Assembly: GCF_037392515.1 (NCBI RefSeq)
Contig: NC_090288.1
Coordinates: 8,549,501-8,613,500 of the forward strand
Origin: Haliotis asinina
Lineage: Eukaryota; Mollusca; Gastropoda; Lepetellida; Haliotidae
Direction of reading: 5' to 3'
Length of the DNA stretch: 64,000 bases
Made by a program: the position numbers and the translations under genes. This document shows positions 49,401 through 59,367 of this stretch, piece after piece. Every line of letters starts with the position of its first letter. Positions within the stretch are counted from its first letter, which is position 1. Under the pieces are notes generated by a model. That model had not been told where the DNA came from and did not search any database. It saw nothing but the letters and a program-made list of their open reading frames with translations.

Positions 49401-52400
49401 AGTATGGGAGACATCAATTATATCACTGAAGTATCCAGGACACATCCATAGTATCAGTGGAGAATGGAGGACACATCCATTTAATCAGTGGAGCATGGGT
49501 AACACATTTCATTTTATCAGAGGAGTATGGTTGGTGGTGGGGTGGGGTGGGGTAGGGGGTGGGAAGGCACATCAATTTTATCAGTGGAACATGGGTGACA
49601 TATTTATTTTATCAGTCATCTATCATAGATGACACTGAACTTATCTGCACTGTTACAACACTACTCTGACAGAAGGCACTGATGTCAAGACTGCTGCACC
49701 TACCCTTGCATATGTCCCCCTCCTTTATGAACCCCTCGCTGCAGGCCTTACACTTGCTGTCTCCTGACCCTGTACAGCCTTCACACGATATGTCACATGC
49801 TGAAACAGAGAGACAACTATCACTGCTCAGGCCATAACAAGTGAATATCAGCATGCAAATCCATGCAAAGGAAAATCAAGAATATTTTCTCTAAATGTAT
49901 GTAAACAAATTCCTACAATTTATGTTGATACTTAAGATGCTTTATTTTTATTGACACACTTATGCACTCTTTCTCTGCCAGTGCAGCCCAGATATAAAGA
50001 AACTTACATAGACACGAGTGAGATCCCTCAGTGTTGATACAATAATGACTGTCATCACAAGGTGGCGTCTCGCTACTACACTCATCTACATCTGTAACGA
50101 TAAAGTGGCACAAGTCATAATCAGCATCACATAATAGTCAATGTGGTATACTTGTACAGAACCCTAGATTATGATGGAAGCATTGACAAATCAAATGGTT
50201 AAAGGGTCAATCAACAATCATTCCAGATTCTCCGTTCACTGGAGGGTGTGGGGTGTCAAACCGTTACCTTGTACCCGGGTTCAATTCCTCACATGGGTAC
50301 TGAAGCCAATTCCTGGTGTCTTCCGTCATGATATCGCTGGAATATTGCTAAAAGCAGTGTAAAACTAAACTCATTCATTGCTCAGTTCACTGGACTTACT
50401 TGAAGAGAAAGAATACTAAATGAGAAGGTTCAAATGCATTCCATTCGACAATATTTGATAAAAAGTATACAGCAAATCTCACCATTATCTTGGTATCATG
50501 TGTACAAATCTGGGCTCTTATTCTAGAAACGTTCGTAGCCCTAAGAAATCGTAACTTTGATCATACCCAATGTGTTATGAATAAGCCTAAGAAGTTTGTA
50601 GGGCTACGAACGTTTGAGAATAGCTAGCCTGGTCATTTTAAATTAATGAGTCTTGATGAGCAACTTCAATTTGATGATTACCTTTACAACCATGTTCCTC
50701 TGTGTGAAGCCAGCCCATCTTACACTCATCACAGCCCTTGGGGCCTTCTTCCCAGCAGGTGCCCTTGCATGATATATGACATGCTGCAACATAGAACATT
50801 GTGTTGTCGTGACGATGTAAGATGCAGTCAGCTGCAGATGTGCAAATTGAACTTTAAGCTTGGAAATAACACAGGGTCTCTTTCGTTTGTGTCTAATTCA
50901 GCCTCCAAAATGGGTTCATGAATTATTACTTGGGGAAATATGTTTAACACAAGCAATAATGAAGAGAAGCGGCGATTGTCAGATAGCATGTTACTCATAA
51001 GTTTCAATGTGGAAAAATCACGAAGTTAAATGTAAATAAAAGGTGTAACAATTACGTACATCTACAAACAGTGTGTGTGTCATTTTTATGTTGTTCAAAA
51101 TATCCATCTGCACACTCATTACACATGTCACCACGGTAACCAGAATGGCAACGGCAATCTCCTGATCCTCCCCTGGTTCCTTCTCCCTGGCAACAGAAAA
51201 AAATAAACAACTTGTGTACTACTGTTGTAACAATGCGATAAACCCTCAATATTGTCTTCATCATGATGATATGTGTGTGTTACAATTCATATCTTGATAG
51301 ATCATTTTTATCTTAAAGTTTGTATTTTCCTTCTTTCTGCTGGAAAATTAGGGGTGGAACATATTCAATCAGGAAGGAATATACACATTTATGACTTGTA
51401 TCGTGATGCAATACTGTTCTGTCACATAGTAAATGTTTACAAGGAACAATCCTCTCACTTTCTTCATTACCAGACTAGCCCAAAAAGTCTTTCACTAAGA
51501 TATTAAAACTCAGGTTGCGATGAAAAATCAAACAAATGAACAAAACATGTCAATCAAAGTAGTTGCATCAGCGCATTGCCCTGATTACATTGCGACATCC
51601 AAATATTTCATTCTAAATGTACATATTCTCATAGTAATTACAATACATCGATCTCAAATGGAAATGGACTCATGTCAGTCAGATATGTTCCATTTTTTCA
51701 CAACACGCCCTTGACATACAGAGAATTAGTCTGATCTATGAGTGGATCACTCACGTCACAGTAACCAGTTCCTGAACAGGGTCTTTTGGGGTCTCCTGGA
51801 CAGGGTTTACACTCTGGACCAAAAGTATTCTCGGGACAGCATGCTGGAAACAAATAATGTTTGAAAGTAGGCACACTACGAAAAGGGGCCTTGCCACAGA
51901 CCTCAAGTCAATAATTATAGATCTGGTAGGTCCCCGAAATACAAATACTGATCTAATTATTGATATTGTTTTAACCAAACTGACGCAAAAACATTACTCC
52001 AACACACAGCTGAGGTTGTATATTTAAAGGACCATCACAATTGAGGCTTTGAACAAACAGACTGGCTTCAAGTCCTTTTTGACAGGCTTCAAGTTTGTAT
52101 CTTTCAGCAATAACTAAGACTGTAAAGTGAATTACCATCGAGCAACATTACTTCTTTACCAGCAAACTCTTACCTTTAATATTATCAATACAAAGCCATT
52201 GGTGGAAGTCATAATTGTCCTTTTTAGCAAATTCTTTGAACCAGAAGGCTTCAATCCGATCTTCATATTCTTCTAGCATTGAGTGACACTATAAAGATCA
52301 AAACAAGACAATCATACACTGACAGCAAACACAAACAGACGAATAGTGCTTGAAAACTCAAAAACAAAATAATAACAAATAACAGACACTGAATAGGTCA

Positions 52401-55258
52401 TGAATACGAATGGTCTTTCCAAATGCTCACATAGATTTATTTGTTGCTTTATGCAACCTTAACCTGATATTCCAACCAAAAGGCAGTGGTCTGTAGATAA
52501 TTAAATCTGGACCAGACAATCCAGTGATCAACCATATAAGCATCAATCTACTCAACTGAGAAAAAATGACCGTCACCTGTTGTAACATTTCTAGAAAGAC
52601 TGCACAAATAAATGCTTACCTCTTTTGCACCTCCCTTGCACAAATGATCCTCCATAATTTCCACAAGGCGTACTTCACTGTCACAAAAAATGTAAAATGT
52701 GAATGCACAATACTATATTCTGATTGCATAAATTTTTCAACTCACATACCTTCTCAGTTCTCATTCATCTGACTGGGTTAAACAATGCTCCCATACTTTG
52801 ACAAAGATTTACAACAGTCGTAGCGTTATGATCCCTTTGTGAAATGGACAATATTATGATGTGTGATATTCATTATGCTGCAGTCAGCAGTACCTCTGCT
52901 AAAATATAGTGCCTAGAAACCTGTGTTTTTTGTCCTGGCAGACATTGGTTGACATGCATCAACATCAGTCAGTATGGTCACAGAATGAATGATGACACAG
53001 TCAGTCAGGTCATAATGGTCTAAATTTGATTTAAAACCGAACGTGTATCCTGAGGTTTTAAATTAAAAATTTAGAGCTATTATAGTTTCGCTATATACCT
53101 CTGATTTTCCAACACAGTATGTTTATCTCCATTCTACCACAACCACATTATTCAGATCTTAAACAAATACATAATGTTTTTGAATAACATGATTATATAC
53201 CTCTGAATGACTTTGATTTACCAATCACAATCCAGTATTTACTGAAGTCATGGTAGAACTGAGGGTGAGTTTGGGGCCCTTGAGGACTACTACTGCAGTA
53301 TTTCAATCTAGCAGGGATCACCAACTATAAACATGATAAATCTGGCAAGTCTGGTGAGAAGGAAAGTGTAAATATAATGTCAATATGATGCCTTTTAGAA
53401 AATGGTCAAATGTTGCATATATTATATTTGGGATTACACAATCTTTCACATATGGGGTGAGGTTTATGGATAAGATTTATGGAAAGAAGTTGTTATCCAT
53501 GATATGTGTCATGTCATTCAGTTTCTAAATCCTTTCAAGCGCTTTTACAGCATAACACAGATTCTAGTACTTGGTGGGTTGTGTTCCATGTACAATTTAC
53601 ACCAACACACATGCAGTGGCTTCAGAATGCACAAATTTTTCGGTAGGCTATGAAAAGAAAACGAAAAAATAAACCTAAGAACATGTCTGTTAATCATATT
53701 CCGACAGTTTAATTAGCCTGTGCATGATTCAATAAATAATCCCATAGATCCAGCATTTTCATAATTACCCATTGTCACTCACTTTCAATGGCCTAATTAG
53801 GAAAGCTCACTTGCCACATCTCGTCAAGCTGCTTACATAACTCTCACTACTACGCTCACATACTTGTTTGTCTACGCTGTTTGATAATCATGCAACCACA
53901 ACATTCCTTGTCAAGTATAACATATTCAATTTTAGTTTAAAAAATCATCAATTTGCACTAAATTATAAAATTACCACATTCCTTCCTACTTAAGGAAAAT
54001 AACATAAAAAAGTGGCTTTCATCACTGGTAATCTTCGCCAGATGTCACAAAACTTTCAAGCTGCAGTACAGACTACTGACAGTCACTCAAAGTAATGCGC
54101 TGGCACAAGCATTTTCTCCCAGCTTTACAGAATTAATTATTCACTAACAATCATGATGACAGAATTTTATGCCGCCAGCAAGTTTCACCAGAACATGCAG
54201 CTCAGGCAGCTGTTAATCACTCAAAATGACTGCGCAATGGAAACCTTTGCACCTTTACAGTACCAAACATTCGTTAACAATGATGACATAATTACTTGCC
54301 ACATTCAACTTGTACACTGAGCTTCATATCTTACCTCTTTGCATAACTTCCCAGTGATTTTTCCTCCCAGTTTGTATTTCCACCACCATAATTTGATTTT
54401 GCAGTCTTTTTTAATCCCTGAAATATGAAAATGAGGCATGAGGTAGCTAGATAGTGGGCAGTCATTAGTTGCTGTGCAAAATAATGCAGAAAGCAAGAAT
54501 CAGTGCAAGATGTTATTTACTGAAGTTGAGTGTGGAAAGGAGACTGGTTAGGATATTAATGAATCACTCATGTTTTCATTTCTTTACTAATTTCATCAAA
54601 AGTAGTATTTTTGATAATAATGTTGGCAACAATAATTAGAATGCATTACACGAGACACCTGCAGCCATATGCTATTGTGAAGAAACACTTTACGATTTAG
54701 GGTTAGTTCTTTAAATGAACATAACTATGGGCATTTAGTCTAATATGGTTGGCAGGTTTCCTGTAATGCATGCATACCATAGTGTTGCACAGTTATACAA
54801 CAGTGTAACTACTTTTCTTTAAGGGGGAGGGGTTGGGGGAGAAGGGAAAAGAGGATGATTATTGCTCTCAACAGGGACCTTGAGTACTTTTGTGAGTGAA
54901 CAAGCTAGTTCAGTGTCATAAAGACAATGCACTGACACTTATGATGGAATATAGCAAATGTTTAGGGACTCTCGTCAATTCCTTTTCAATTTCAGCAATT
55001 TCAGCATAGATATAGTCTCTAACTAAACCAGATACCACATACAAGAAAGATAATGGTCTGTGACTAACATGCATTACTTACCTCCTCAAAATTGCTGACT
55101 AAACCTTTACATGTGGAACAATCAGGCGTTTTCTTCTTTTTAGCTTGGACAAGAACAGGCATCCCTAACAGTACTATGAACACAAGCACAACAACCAAAA
55201 CATTCTTCACTGACACGCAACTGGGCAGGCGTGCCCGCTTCCTTATATCCCCATGCAT
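34411..55258 (-). CDS. CRELD: CRELD protein, soluble ER isoform ending RDEL (CRELD2-like), 11 exons
   Basis: This isoform uses the same ten exons as the membrane isoform (55258 to 48944) but joins to a terminal exon at 34520-34411, giving 393 residues. Exon 10 ends with one base of a codon, and the distant exon starts with the two bases needed (Glu), after the acceptor TTTTCCAG. The 36-residue tail is almost all Glu/Asp and ends APDVRDEL followed by a stop. RDEL is a KDEL-type retrieval signal, so the product should be a soluble ER-lumen protein; human CRELD2 ends in a related signal. The acidic tail resembles the low-affinity calcium-binding ends of ER chaperones. The exon lies 9.4 kb beyond the membrane-tail exon, so the choice would be between alternative last exons. 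No transcript evidence is available here. The exon could be misassigned, but phase, position, strand and RDEL all fit. Confidence 0.78.
35490..35715 (+). repeat. Probable 5S-rRNA-derived SINE
   Basis: CTTGGATGGGTGACCG (35531-35546) matches the internal promoter (C-box) region of animal 5S rRNA. The sequence around it is not 5S, so this is not a 5S gene. Downstream, GTGCCTCTGTTCTCGCAGCA and AATGGATACCC resemble the body of 5S-headed SINEs that I recall from other invertebrates. The copy is worn. Confidence 0.5.
36737..36766. repeat. (GACT)n microsatellite
   Basis: About seven units of ACTG with one substitution (ACTGACTGACCGACTGACTG...). Confidence 0.8.
37381..38026. mobile_element. Non-autonomous DNA element with long terminal inverted repeats, copy 1
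   Basis: The ends (CAGTTTAAGTAAACTTA and TAAGTTTACTTAGACTG) begin inverted repeats of about 100 bases. Flanks caggaatcc (37371-37379) and caggaattt (38027-38035) look like a worn target duplication of about 9 bases, offset by one base. The interior has no credible protein. It includes a CCAAT on each arm and a central part matching copy 2 at 39159-39756. Long terminal repeats with a duplication of about 9 bp suggest a Mutator-like origin, but the family is not proven. Confidence 0.7.
39159..39756. mobile_element. Non-autonomous DNA element with long terminal inverted repeats, copy 2
   Basis: Starts CAGTCTAAGTAAACTTATCC and ends with its reverse complement. The arms align for about 100 bases. 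The flanks are gttgccaac (39150-39158) and gttgccaag (39757-39765), a 9-base duplication with one mismatch. It is nearly colinear with copy 1, in the same orientation, 1.1 kb away. Short open frames inside do not agree between the copies, so it is non-coding. It lies in the intron between the two alternative CRELD terminal exons. Confidence 0.75.
40155..40205 (-). repeat. SINE-like family B short fragment
   Basis: TTGAGACTGGACCAGGCAAT then TTATGATTGATATTACAAGC. Confidence 0.35.
40837..40871. repeat. Poly-A and (GAAA)n tract
   Basis: A run of about 14 A followed by GAAA/GAAAG units in the last CRELD intron. Confidence 0.8.
41543..41713. repeat. Large imperfect inverted repeat (hairpin or MITE-like)
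   Basis: ACAAATAAGGGGACACGTG (41557-41575) and its continuation to about 41595 pair with ACTTTCATGTGTTCCCTTAT and flanks at about 41661-41713. Arms of about 50 bases with few mismatches enclose a loop of about 65 bases. No clear target duplication. It lies in the final CRELD intron. Confidence 0.55.
42838..43040 (-). repeat. SINE-like family B copy
   Basis: TTGGACCAGACAATCCAGTG, TGAGCATCGATCTGCACAAT, TGTTAGTCGCCTCTTACAAC and CATGGGTTGTTGAGG. A shorter piece of the same family (AGGACTAGACAATCCAGTGA) precedes it at about 42705-42750. Confidence 0.72.
43759..43764 (-). terminator. Possible polyadenylation signal for the CRELD membrane isoform
   Basis: AATAAA on the minus strand (TTTATT on plus), about 180 bases past the stop of the membrane-tail exon. 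It is the nearest canonical signal. A local polyadenylation site here is what use of this exon as an alternative last exon requires. Confidence 0.4.
43941..55258 (-). CDS. CRELD: CRELD protein, membrane-tailed isoform (CRELD1-like), 11 exons
   Basis: Exons, 5' to 3' on the minus strand: 55258-55082, 54417-54335, 52677-52620, 52288-52174, 51843-51755, 51186-51060, 50783-50682, 50091-50008, 49799-49704, 49084-48944, then terminal exon 44164-43941; 431 residues. The signal peptide (about 1-39) ends VLVQA. A CXXC (CSTC, residues 47-50) opens the CRELD 'WE' domain, with [12 protein letters not shown] near residue 76. EGF and furin-type cysteine repeats follow, including two calcium-binding EGF starts, DVDECSSE and DVDECAAD. 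The glycosylation site KNDTH (N209) matches RNETH of human CRELD2. The terminal exon encodes a Lys-rich stretch and two hydrophobic spans (about 388-403 and 409-428), as in CRELD1. CRELD proteins help fold and mature clients in the ER, acetylcholine receptors in C. elegans among them. All splice phases agree. The symbol denotes the family. Confidence 0.85.
46324..46475 (-). repeat. SINE family A, degraded copy
   Basis: GTGAGTGAGTTTAGTTTTAC, CTGCTTTTATTATTATTC and CCTGAAATGGGCCTCACACA. The head is beyond recognition. It lies in the last CRELD intron. Confidence 0.6.
46981..47034. repeat. 27-bp perfect direct duplication
   Basis: AAATCAGGGAGACACCACAG... is repeated once with a 27-base period and no mismatch, so it is a recent local duplication. 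Confidence 0.9.
48030..48360. repeat. Degenerate minisatellite in the final CRELD intron
   Basis: Repeated words TACATGTGTCCTA, CATACTCTACATGTGTCCTA and AATCATAC(C/T) recur at mixed spacing of about 20-35 bases across 330 bases. Confidence 0.8.
49110..49625. repeat. Degenerate minisatellite in CRELD intron 9
   Basis: About a dozen imperfect copies of a 30-40 base unit built from CAGTGGAGCATGGGGGACAC, CATCCATTTTATCA and variants fill most of the intron between exons 9 and 10. A G-rich stretch lies at 49539-49563. Confidence 0.8.
50238..50382 (+). repeat. SINE family A copy with B box
   Basis: CCCGGGTTCAATTCCTCACA is a good B box. It is followed by CATGATATCGCTGGAATATT and the tail AGTGTAAAACTAAACTCATT. 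The A-box region is degraded. Confidence 0.72.
50521..50620. mobile_element. 100-bp TA-flanked palindromic element (MITE-like)
   Basis: The left end TTCTAGAAACGTTCGTAGCC and right end GGGCTACGAACGTTTGAGAA are imperfect inverted repeats of about 24 bases, with weaker pairing further in. TA lies at 50519-50520 and again at 50621-50622. The size, palindrome and TA duplication fit a Tc1/mariner-type MITE. It lies in CRELD intron 7. Confidence 0.6.
52480..52580 (-). repeat. SINE-like family B fragment
   Basis: AATCTGGACCAGACAATCCA, TAAGCATCAATCTACTCAAC and ATGACCGTCACCTG. It lies in CRELD intron 3. Confidence 0.55.
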
Positions 55259-55639
55259 GTTTGGAAAGTTCGTGCCTTTACACTTGGAAAATACCTTGAG
55301 TAGTAATTAAAGAAACAACATGGAAAACAGGATTTCTGAGATTCCTGTTACAAATGGACAGTATTTGGTGTCCGATGGAGTCTTCTTTACGTTACCCGAG
55401 AGAATATTTCCAGAAACGAACAACGAAATGTACCTGCTTCAAAACACTGTATCTAAACTGCTCGCAAAGTGGAAGTGGAATGCTATGAATTTATAACGGT
55501 TTGCACTTGTTTTCCTGAATCCCTGGAGCTCTTATCCACAGTTTAGATGTCCACGCAAGTGTTAGGACACCCATTTGGTGACTGCAAACACCGTGAGCCT
55601 ACACATGTTGACTAGCAGCCGACATTCTCTTAATTTCAA

Positions 55640-55658
55640 CCAATCAAAACCGGCCACG
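55640..55658 (-). promoter_or_regulatory. ER stress response element (ERSE) upstream of CRELD
   Basis: The plus strand reads CCAAT (55640-55644), nine bases, then CCACG (55654-55658). This exactly fits the ERSE consensus CCAAT-N9-CCACG, bound by NF-Y plus ATF6 or XBP1. It lies about 380 bp upstream of the CRELD start codon in otherwise gene-free sequence. The element works in either orientation. Mammalian CRELD2 is known to be ER-stress-induced through such an element, so this fits the gene's predicted ER role. Confidence 0.65.
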
Positions 55659-56374
55659 ACATTCATTTCCCCTATAATGGTTACAAGAAAAGTAGGACTA
55701 CTTGGTTGGAAAATGATCCAATGCGACGAACCGCAATGATTTCAAACAAACAACACCCATTTAGGAAACAGATTACTAAATCTGAAATTTAGTATTAAGT
55801 ATATGCCACTATGATTAATTACATGATTAAAATAAAGACGTTTCAGACACCCACAAGATAATACGGACATGCCGATTTCGGTTTAAAGTCCAGATATCTG
55901 GAGATGTGTTATCTTCGAGAGATCGGCCAATCATGTTAACACACATACTTTTGTTTTATCGTAAATTATATTTCGGAAATATTTACTGAATTAAACACTG
56001 TTAAAACGGTTTGGAAGTCGACTGAGTCGAAGTACAAAAGATAAATATCAACGTTTGCTTGTACGTTTATAAAGACTTTTGGAATTAAATGTCTTACAAA
56101 GATATTTTAGGCCTGGATCTATGCACCACTAATGATGTACGCATTCAGTCGAAAAGATAATTGCAACAAATTACACAGAACAAAACAAAAATCAGTACTT
56201 CTTCTTCTTAATCACGTGAAACTGCGTGTATTGTCACAACCATACGCGACCCACTATTTCTCCAGCGTTTGCATTCGAAATGCAAATTCAGGAAATAAAT
56301 TAATATACTACGACTAAAGTTAACTTTTTTATATATGGGCGTAAGGCCATCATACTGTCTGTATAGTCAGTGAG

Positions 56375-56665
56375 TGAGTTAGTGAGTGAGTGAGCGAGCG
56401 AGCGAGCGAGTTTAGTTTTACGCGCACTCAGCAATATTCCAGCTATATGGCGGCTGTCTGTAAGTAATCGAGTCTGGACCAGACAATCCAGTGACCAACA
56501 ACATGACCATCGATGTGCGCAATTGGGAACCGATGACATATGTCAGCCAAGTCAGAGAGTCTGACCACCCGATCCCGTTAGTCGCCTCTTACGACAAGCA
56601 CAGTCGCCTTTTATGGCAAGCATGGGTTGCTGGAGGTCTATTCTACCCCGGGGCCTTCACACATG
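56375..56665 (-). repeat. SINE-like family B, full-length copy
   Basis: GTGAGTGAGCGAGCGAGCGA tail, TTTTACGCGCACTCAGCAAT, ATATGGCGGCTGTCTGTAAG, GTCTGGACCAGACAATCCAG, CGATCCCGTTAGTCGCC-type block and CATGGGTTGCTGGAGGTCTA. It is the least diverged copy in the window and is followed by an A-rich tract. Confidence 0.78.
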
Positions 56666-56820
56666 CACGCACGCACGCACAAAACAAAGAAAAGAAAAGA
56701 AAACAAAACAAACAACCCCCCACCCCCCCAAAAAAAAAAGAAAAAAAAAGAAAAAAAGAAAACCCCAAAACAAAACCCAAAAACAAAACAAAACAAAACT
56801 CAAACCCAAAAACAAACTAA
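56666..56820. repeat. (CACG)n and A-rich CAAAA tract
   Basis: ACGCACGCACGCACAAAACA then over 100 bases of only A and C (with a few G), directly after a family B SINE. Confidence 0.85.
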
Positions 56821-56834
56821 GTAATGATCCCATC

Positions 56835-56990
56835 TAAGAGAGTGCGTATTTTTTCGCCGCATCTAGCAATACTCTAGTAATATCTACCTGTGAACAACAG
56901 GTATGTGTCTATGTTTTGAATCGAACTCAGAGCTTCTGCGAGAATAGCGAACGCGCTTTAACCTTCAAGGGTACCCCACAGCCCTGTTCC
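56835..56990 (-). repeat. SINE family A, degraded copy
   Basis: CGCCGCATCTAGCAATACTC, ATCGAACTCAGAGCTTCTGC and GCGAACGCGCTTTAACC, which together follow the family A order on the minus strand. Confidence 0.55.
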
Positions 56991-57033
56991 CATTTAAAGG
57001 AAAACCAGAATGTCACTGTATTTGAATGTAAGA

Positions 57034-57182
57034 TCTGGGCGGTGGGAAAGCCCAGTGGTTTAAAGTAACCACTCGTCACGCTGAGGACCCGGGCTCGATG
57101 TCTAAATCCCACTTCTCATGTCCCCCGCGCGGAGACTGGAATTGTGCTAAATACGGCTTAAAACAATTCTCACCCACCCACC
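57034..57182 (+). repeat. SINE family A, degraded copy
   Basis: CCACTCGTCACGCTGAGGAC then CCCGGGCTCGATGTC (B box) and a tail GGCTTAAAACAATTCTCACC. Confidence 0.55.
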
Positions 57183-57204
57183 GAGAATGCAAGAACCGAC
57201 TTTA

Positions 57205-57320
57205 AAAGTGAATTGCGTTTTACGCTGCAATAATACAGCCAGAGATGTTTCATATGGTGCACCTGTGTGGGGAATCGAACTCGTGAAACTTCGAGAGACT
57301 GACAAGTGATGGAAACCCTA
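57205..57320 (-). repeat. SINE family A, partial copy
   Basis: GAATTGCGTTTTACGCTGCA and CACCTGTGTGGGGAATCGAA are family A landmarks in the right order. Confidence 0.5.
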
Positions 57321-57825
57321 TGACCAATGTAGTGATAGAGTATCCTTAACAGATCCAAGACCAGTCACAGACCAAAGGTGACAATCAGTCGAATTTGGCT
57401 TCAAACCTAGGAATAATGGAGTTAATGCACTGCTAAGGACACAGCGATGAATGCAGCGATGTGTTTGTTACTATTTTGATCGACATTCCTAATCCCATTG
57501 AGGGGAGGGACCGCATGGACAGGCTGCCGTTTTGAAAGACACCAGAAACATGGACTCTGGGAGGTGTGATGATGATGGGATTTTACGTACGCGTATAATA
57601 GATTGCAAACAACTGAACATTCATTACCTGACTTTCGCTAAATTAGCACACATGGCGTTCTGTTCATGGAATCGTAGATCACACTTGGATTCAGACAGAA
57701 CTGATTCAGATTATGACATTAATATCTCATGTAAGGTGACATGTGGTAAAAAGGCTTGTTCCACGTTGTTTCATTTAAATACCACTGTGTGTGTTTGTGC
57801 GTAAGTGCGTTTTTTACTTTTACTA

Positions 57826-59367
57826 AACTCATGGGCAAAAGAAACTTATCACCCGACATTATTTGTGTTAAAAACGACAAAAACAAAAAAATGTCAGAAA
57901 GAATGTTTATATAAGAAAGATAAGCCATTTACACAGCAAAAACTGTATTTGTTGATGCCCTGTCAATGTTCATGCATGCAGGAAGTGAGGTAGATGACAC
58001 ATGGGGTGGACGTGAAAGTTTACACAGAGGATTGCATTCACAGAGTGTGTGGAAAACTGAATCTTGGAAGTGTCTGAGCACTCAGTACCTAGTGTGTCCA
58101 CCCCTTGAATCAATGCACGCTAGTACACGTCTCCGCATTGATGTCGTCAAACGCCTGATGACGTCAGGAGGAATCCTCTGCCACAGTTCCAAGAGAACTT
58201 GCTCCAATTGTTGGCGATTTGCTGGTGGTTGCTGTCGTTGTCTTAGCTGTCTGTCGAGATGATCCCAGAGGTGTTCAATGGGATTCATGTCTGGGGAACG
58301 TGCTGGCCAGGGCAAAACGTTGATGTTGGCGTTGTTGAGGTAATCTTCAACGATTCTGGCAGTATGCGGACGTGCATTGTCCTGTTGCAAAAGAACACCT
58401 CTTGGCTGTTGACGCACAAAGGGCAAAACAACTGGCCTCAAGACTTCGTCCCTATACCTTTGGGCTGTCAGATTTCCATGCAGGATGACAAGCTGTGTCC
58501 TCTGATCAGCACAAATCCCACCCCACACCATGATACCACCTCCTCCAAATGGGTGCACCTCTTGAATGCAGTTCCTCGCCAATCGCTCACCTCTACGTCG
58601 GTATACACGGGCTCGGCCATCATTTCTGTACAAGTTGAAACGACTTTCATCAGTGAAGAGCACTCTCTGCCAGTCACGTCGCTGCCACCGACGTACTGTT
58701 CGTGCCCACTGCAGCCGACGTTGACAATGTTGGCGGGTCAAGGGCATTCCACGGAATGGACGGCGAGCTCTGATACCAGCAGCACGGAGACGTCTTAGTA
58801 CGGTTCGTCTGCTGATGCGGTGTCCCAAGGCTGTGGTCGCCGTTGACGTCGCTGTGACGAATCTGTTCCGTAGGTGTATCGTACGGATATGGCGGTCTTC
58901 GGCGGGCGTCGTAACCCTTGGTCTACCTGATCTTGGACGGTCAGTGGTCTGACCTGTCTGCTGAAAACGTCTCAGGAGGTTGCTGATTGTTGCCTGGCTG
59001 CAGTGGAATGTTCTGGCAATCTGACGTTGTGACGCCCCCATATGGGCCATACCGATGGCCCTATTGCGTTGCTCCGATGACAGTCGTGGCATAACTTTGA
59101 TATGCTTTTTGATAATGCATGATTGCACTGTCGAACAGCTGTATTTATGCAACCAATGTGCACGAGAACTTTTGGTTACACTCAAAAAACCTTTTTCACT
59201 GTTTTTCGTGCTTTCACGAAAATCACAATATCTCGGGTTTTTTGCTTGCTACTCAGCTTAAAAATGTGTTTTAGCGAATGTTTTCTCAGTATGTTTTACC
59301 TAGTTCAGTTTTGTTTAGAAGCGTAAATGGAAATTTTAAAGTGATAAGTTTCTTTTGCCCATGAGTT
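57826..59367 (-). mobile_element. Tc1-family DNA transposon, looks complete
   Basis: The ends AACTCATGGGCAAAAGAAAC... (57826-57852) and 59341-59367 are perfect 27-base inverted repeats. Each is flanked by TA (57824-57825 and 59368-59369), the target duplication expected of Tc1/mariner. The 1542-base element holds one open transposase gene on the minus strand. Perfect ends and an uninterrupted frame suggest recent insertion. Confidence 0.92.
58082..59092 (-). CDS. Tc1 transposase (DD34E), intact reading frame
   Basis: A 336-residue protein starting MPRLSSEQRN. The frame stays open to 59185, but the ATG at 59092 fits the family start. The N-terminal half has two helix-turn-helix regions (RNRAIGMAHMGASQRQIAR; RRTVLRRLRAAGIRARRP) joined by the GRPR hook (RPRSGRPRVTTP). 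The catalytic Asp lies in FTDESRFNLY, the second in QQDNARPHTA and the Glu in NPIEHLWD, with 34 residues between the second Asp and the Glu. That is the DD34E signature of Tc1. It ends SRGGHTRY, as related animal transposases do. It should catalyse cut-and-paste movement into TA sites. No defect is visible; expression is unknown. Confidence 0.93.
   Translation of the reverse strand: MPRLSSEQRNRAIGMAHMGASQRQIARTFHCSQATISNLLRRFQQTGQTTDRPRSGRPRVTTPAEDRHIRTIHLRNRFVTATSTATTALGHRISRRTVLRRLRAAGIRARRPFRGMPLTRQHCQRRLQWARTVRRWQRRDWQRVLFTDESRFNLYRNDGRARVYRRRGERLARNCIQEVHPFGGGGIMVWGGICADQRTQLVILHGNLTAQRYRDEVLRPVVLPFVRQQPRGVLLQQDNARPHTARIVEDYLNNANINVLPWPARSPDMNPIEHLWDHLDRQLRQRQQPPANRQQLEQVLLELWQRIPPDVIRRLTTSMRRRVLACIDSRGGHTRY

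Larger units (their letters stand above)
55660..57823. other. Intergenic sequence upstream of CRELD
   Basis: Unique sequence to 56.3 kb, then a dense cluster of four SINE copies and an A/C-rich tract to 57.3 kb. After that comes about 500 bases with no recognised feature, up to the Tc1 element. Confidence 0.5.

Noticed and set aside
49255-49632. 125-codon frame in CRELD intron 9
   Set aside because: It is generated by the minisatellite; the residue pattern (SGVW, QWSMG) mirrors the DNA repeat.
56491-56837. Lys/Pro/Asn-rich open frames of 65-109 codons
   Set aside because: They start in a SINE and run through an A/C-rich simple tract.
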